Positions 5,988 to 8,194 of a DNA stretch of 8,194 nt are shown one piece after another. A model generated the notes under the pieces. That model did not search any database, was not told the DNA's origin, and saw nothing but the letters and a program-made list of their open reading frames with translations. The number at the start of each line of letters is the position of its first letter. Within the stretch, counting starts at the first letter, position 1. The DNA is from an uncultured Verrucomicrobiales bacterium (GTDB lineage: Bacteria; Verrucomicrobiota; Verrucomicrobiia; Verrucomicrobiales; Akkermansiaceae): the NCBI GenBank assembly GCA_937893015.1, contig CALBJX010000046.1, positions 1 through 8,194 of the forward strand, written 5' to 3'. The translations under genes were made by a program, and so were the position numbers.

Positions 5988-7010
5988 TCAGCCGTAAATA
6001 TCAATTCCCAGTCGCGCGAGGTCGGAGAGGGAGAGGGCGCAGGGGTCAGGGGCAACCCAGTGACCGGGGGAGATTTCCTGCGGCGTGAGGTCAAGCCCGT
6101 AGGTGGTCTCCAGATAAGGATGGTTGATGCGGCGCCCGAACGCACTGCCGGGCGGCGGGTCGATAGGGGAGGGAACATCACCGGGCAACACGGGAATGTG
6201 ACGGCGCTTGGTGGGATCCGGCACCGGGATGGCGGAGAGAAGCGCTTTGGTGTAGGCATGGCGTGGGCGGCGGTAGAGTTCCTCCGCAGCGGCCATTTCT
6301 ACGATTTTGCCGAGATACATCACCGCCACGCGGTCGGAGATGTGGTGCACGACGGAGAGGTCGTGCGAGATGAAGAGGTAGGCCAGCCCGAGCTCCTTCT
6401 GGAGGTCAAGCAGCAGGTTGAGCACCTGCGACTGCACAGAGACATCCAGTGCGCTGACGGGCTCATCCAGCACCAGCAGCTTGGGGCCGGGGGCGATGGC
6501 GCGGGCAATGCCGATGCGCTGGCGCTGTCCGCCCGAGAACTCATGCGGAAATTTGTCCGCGGCCACTTTGGGGAGTCCGACCAAATCCATGAGCAGCTCC
6601 ACGCGTTTGCGACGGGATTCTCGCGTGCCGAGCCCGTGGATTTCCAGCGGTTCGGCGATGAGGTGGCGCACATCCATGCGCGGGTCGAGGGAATCTGCAG
6701 GGTCTTGGAACACCATCTGCACACGGCGTCGCAGTTTGCGTAGGCTCCATTGCGAGCGGGTGGTGATGTCCTGCCCCATGAAGCGGATGCACCCGTCCGT
6801 GGGCTCATGCAGCCGCACGATGCAGCGGCCGATGGTGCTTTTGCCGCAACCGCTTTCCCCCACCAAGCCCAGCGTTTCGCCGGGGGCAATGGTGAAGGAG
6901 ACATCATCCACCGCCTTGAGCAGTCCCTGCTGCTTGCCGAAGACACCACGCCGCACGGGGAAGTGCATGCGCAGGTGGGAGACATCGAGGATGGGTTCTT
7001 CGGCAACCAT
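5988..7010 (-). CDS. Oligopeptide/dipeptide-type ABC transporter ATP-binding protein (OppF/DppF-like)
   Basis: ATPase subunit that would power a peptide or related-solute importer in the inner membrane. It has 340 residues, usual for OppF/DppF. Seen: the VRRGVFGKQQGLLKAVDDVSF opening (split here as VRRGVFGKQ and LLKAVDDVSF, 19-40), Walker A GESGCGKST (51-59), Q-loop Gln102, ABC signature FSGGQRQR (158-165), Walker B LLVLDEP (178-184), D-loop SALD (186-189) and H-loop His216. The C-terminal extension (about 255-340) corresponds to the oligopeptide-transporter domain, but the usual cysteine-rich GCxFxxRCP motif is replaced by GSAFGRRINHPY. The ATG at 7010 is chosen because the motif set starts right after it and a promoter ends seven bases upstream. 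No permease, partner ATPase or binding protein adjoins, so partners must be encoded elsewhere. Confidence 0.92.
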   Translation of the reverse strand: MVAEEPILDVSHLRMHFPVRRGVFGKQQGLLKAVDDVSFTIAPGETLGLVGESGCGKSTIGRCIVRLHEPTDGCIRFMGQDITTRSQWSLRKLRRRVQMVFQDPADSLDPRMDVRHLIAEPLEIHGLGTRESRRKRVELLMDLVGLPKVAADKFPHEFSGGQRQRIGIARAIAPGPKLLVLDEPVSALDVSVQSQVLNLLLDLQKELGLAYLFISHDLSVVHHISDRVAVMYLGKIVEMAAAEELYRRPRHAYTKALLSAIPVPDPTKRRHIPVLPGDVPSPIDPPPGSAFGRRINHPYLETTYGLDLTPQEISPGHWVAPDPCALSLSDLARLGIDIYG

Positions 7011-7017
7011 GGTCGGT

Positions 7018-7046
7018 ATTGTACCTTTTATGCCGGTGTAAGGCAA
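7018..7046 (-). promoter_or_regulatory. Predicted sigma70-like promoter of the ABC ATPase gene
   Basis: On the minus strand, TTGCCT (7046-7041), a 17-bp spacer and TACAAT (7023-7018). Seven bases separate the -10 box from the ATG at 7010, which again suggests a leaderless transcript. No Shine-Dalgarno is seen. Confidence 0.6.
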
Positions 7047-7189
7047 GGCAGAAGGGGACGGAAATGAAAAAAATGCGGGAGGCCGGCAACTCATGCGCGG
7101 CGGTGTCCGGGTCCGGCTGCTGATATAAAAAGTTGTGCTGTACGACAAACTAACGAGGTGGTATAGAGAGCAGGCAATTTTGACTTACT

Positions 7190-8185
7190 ATGATATCTGA
7201 AAAATCTCCTGTATCACCGATGCCTGACTCTGTCTCTTTGTCGCATGCCATTCATGATTTTTGCTTTCACTGCCGTTACGAAAAGAATCTCAATGAAAAG
7301 ACGGTGACAGCATACGCTTCCGACCTCCGTCATTTTTCCGCCTTTCTGATGAAACACTACGCCTGCTCCCGTGTTTCCGTTTCTGCTGAATCGTTGCGGG
7401 AATATCTGCGCTCGCTATCCGGCTATAAACCCAAGACGATTAAGCGTCACGTCGCTACGCTCAAGGCCTTTTTCCGGTATGCTTGTGACTTCGGCCTGTT
7501 GCAGGAGAATCCCATTCAGCCGTTAAAAATTCATATTCGGATTCCGTCGCTGCTTCCTAATGTGATGACCCTTGGTGAAATGGTGCAGCTGGTGGGCGTG
7601 TTGTATCGCCGTCCGATGGCCGCGGAGCTCGCTCTTGTTCAGCGGGAACGCCGTCTGCGGATGACGGCCGTGGCAGAACTGCTGTTCGGTACGGGGCTAC
7701 GCGTGGCTGAACTCTGCTCCCTTGATACGGATGCCGTGGATTTAACGGGCGGGGTGGTTCGCGTGTTCGGTAAGGGAAGCAAAGAGCGTATCATCCCGAT
7801 TTGCCGCCCCGAAATCCTGCGGGCGCTGAGGCTTTACCGAGAGGCTACTGCGGCTCGGCGTCCGCCGGCAGAAAAAGCGTTCTTCCTGAATCGTTCCGGT
7901 GTGCGCCTGTCTCCGCAAACGATACGGGCGGATATTCACCTGCTCACGCGAGCTGCCGCATTGCCTCGCCGTGTGACGCCGCACACCTTTCGTCATACTC
8001 TTGCGACCCTGCTTCTCGATGAAGGTGTCGATATCCGCTTCATTCAACACCTTTTGGGACACAGCTCACTGAGCACCACTCAAATCTATACCCATGTCAG
8101 CCAATCCAGCCAACGGCACATTCTGGAAGATTTTCATCCCCGCCGCCGTCTGCCGGCCCCGGAATCGGGTAGCGATAACAGCTGA
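7190..8185 (+). CDS. Tyrosine recombinase/integrase, XerC/XerD-like
   Basis: Site-specific recombinase that cuts and rejoins DNA through a 3'-phosphotyrosine. It has 331 residues, slightly longer than XerC/XerD (about 300), with short N- and C-terminal tails. Seen: an N-terminal SAM-like core-binding domain (about 17-105, with NEKTVTAYASDLRHF and KTIKRHVATLKAFF) and the catalytic domain with Arg171 (GTGLRVAEL), Lys195 (GKGSKER), His265 and Arg268 (HTFRH), His291 (LLGHSS) and Tyr300 (QIYTHV). The full catalytic set is present, and the nine-residue His-to-Tyr step matches XerD. The ATG at 7190 is the first in frame; one at 7220 is possible. No promoter or ribosome-binding site is convincing. 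It could be a housekeeping chromosome-dimer recombinase or an orphan integrase. No phage genes or clear target site are visible. Base composition is more AT-rich than its neighbours. Confidence 0.92.
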   Translation: MISEKSPVSPMPDSVSLSHAIHDFCFHCRYEKNLNEKTVTAYASDLRHFSAFLMKHYACSRVSVSAESLREYLRSLSGYKPKTIKRHVATLKAFFRYACDFGLLQENPIQPLKIHIRIPSLLPNVMTLGEMVQLVGVLYRRPMAAELALVQRERRLRMTAVAELLFGTGLRVAELCSLDTDAVDLTGGVVRVFGKGSKERIIPICRPEILRALRLYREATAARRPPAEKAFFLNRSGVRLSPQTIRADIHLLTRAAALPRRVTPHTFRHTLATLLLDEGVDIRFIQHLLGHSSLSTTQIYTHVSQSSQRHILEDFHPRRRLPAPESGSDNS

Positions 8186-8194
8186 TTATGGATA

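Noticed and set aside
5947..5989. Possible hairpin between the convergent amylase and ABC genes (GAGGTGC / GCACCTC)
   Set aside because: The arms are 29 bases apart, a competing 5-bp hairpin overlaps the left arm, and no T-tract follows on either strand. It is not convincing as a terminator.
7011..7148. N-terminal extension of the ABC ATPase up to 7148
   Set aside because: The extension covers the predicted promoter, and its residues do not resemble the OppF/DppF N-terminus, which begins properly after the ATG at 7010.
7133..7167. dif-like site or promoter upstream of the recombinase (TTGT-N8-ACAA; TATAGA at 7162)
   Set aside because: The dyad has only four paired bases and does not match the 11-6-11 layout of known dif sites. 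TATAGA has no acceptable -35 at 16-18 bp.

Overview
The window is GC-rich, gene-dense bacterial chromosome with seven protein genes, almost all with household or nutrient functions. No RNA gene, CRISPR array, insertion sequence or clear plasmid or phage block is visible. Ribosome-binding sites are weak or absent. Four genes carry a sigma70-like promoter whose -10 box ends only 6-9 bases before the start codon, so leaderless or very short-leader transcripts look common. High GC, SD-poor starts and an amylase and Fic type that I associate with gut bacteria would fit a Verrucomicrobiota/PVC-like or related gut organism. That placement is an inference and is weak.

Layout: (1) Positions 1-1691, minus strand: nadA (quinolinate synthase, NAD biosynthesis) followed after 21 bp by a MidA/NDUFAF7-type SAM methyltransferase that runs off the left edge. 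(2) Positions 1692-1820: a divergent promoter region built as a nested, nearly mirror-symmetric palindrome that places the same sequence over both -35 boxes. (3) Positions 1821-2954, plus strand: a Fic-domain AMPylase-type protein with a C-terminal winged helix. (4) Positions 2989-4050, plus strand: a compact exported alkaline phosphatase. Its -35 box contains the fic stop codon, and its promoter spacer holds a perfect palindrome. A terminator follows. (5) Positions 4165-5922, plus strand: a cytoplasmic GH13 alpha-amylase-family enzyme with its own promoter. (6) Positions 5988-7010, minus strand: an orphan oligopeptide-type ABC ATPase, convergent with the amylase. (7) Positions 7190-8185, plus strand: a XerC/D-like tyrosine recombinase, divergent from the ABC gene.

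Working together: nadA and the methyltransferase probably form an operon. If the methyltransferase acts on respiratory complex I, as its mitochondrial homologue does, the pair would link NAD supply with NADH oxidation. The shared repeats suggest that nadA and fic answer to the same DNA-binding protein, possibly the Fic protein itself through its winged helix. The phosphatase, amylase, ABC ATPase and recombinase appear to be independent single-gene units. The most interesting signals are regulatory rather than a new multi-gene system.
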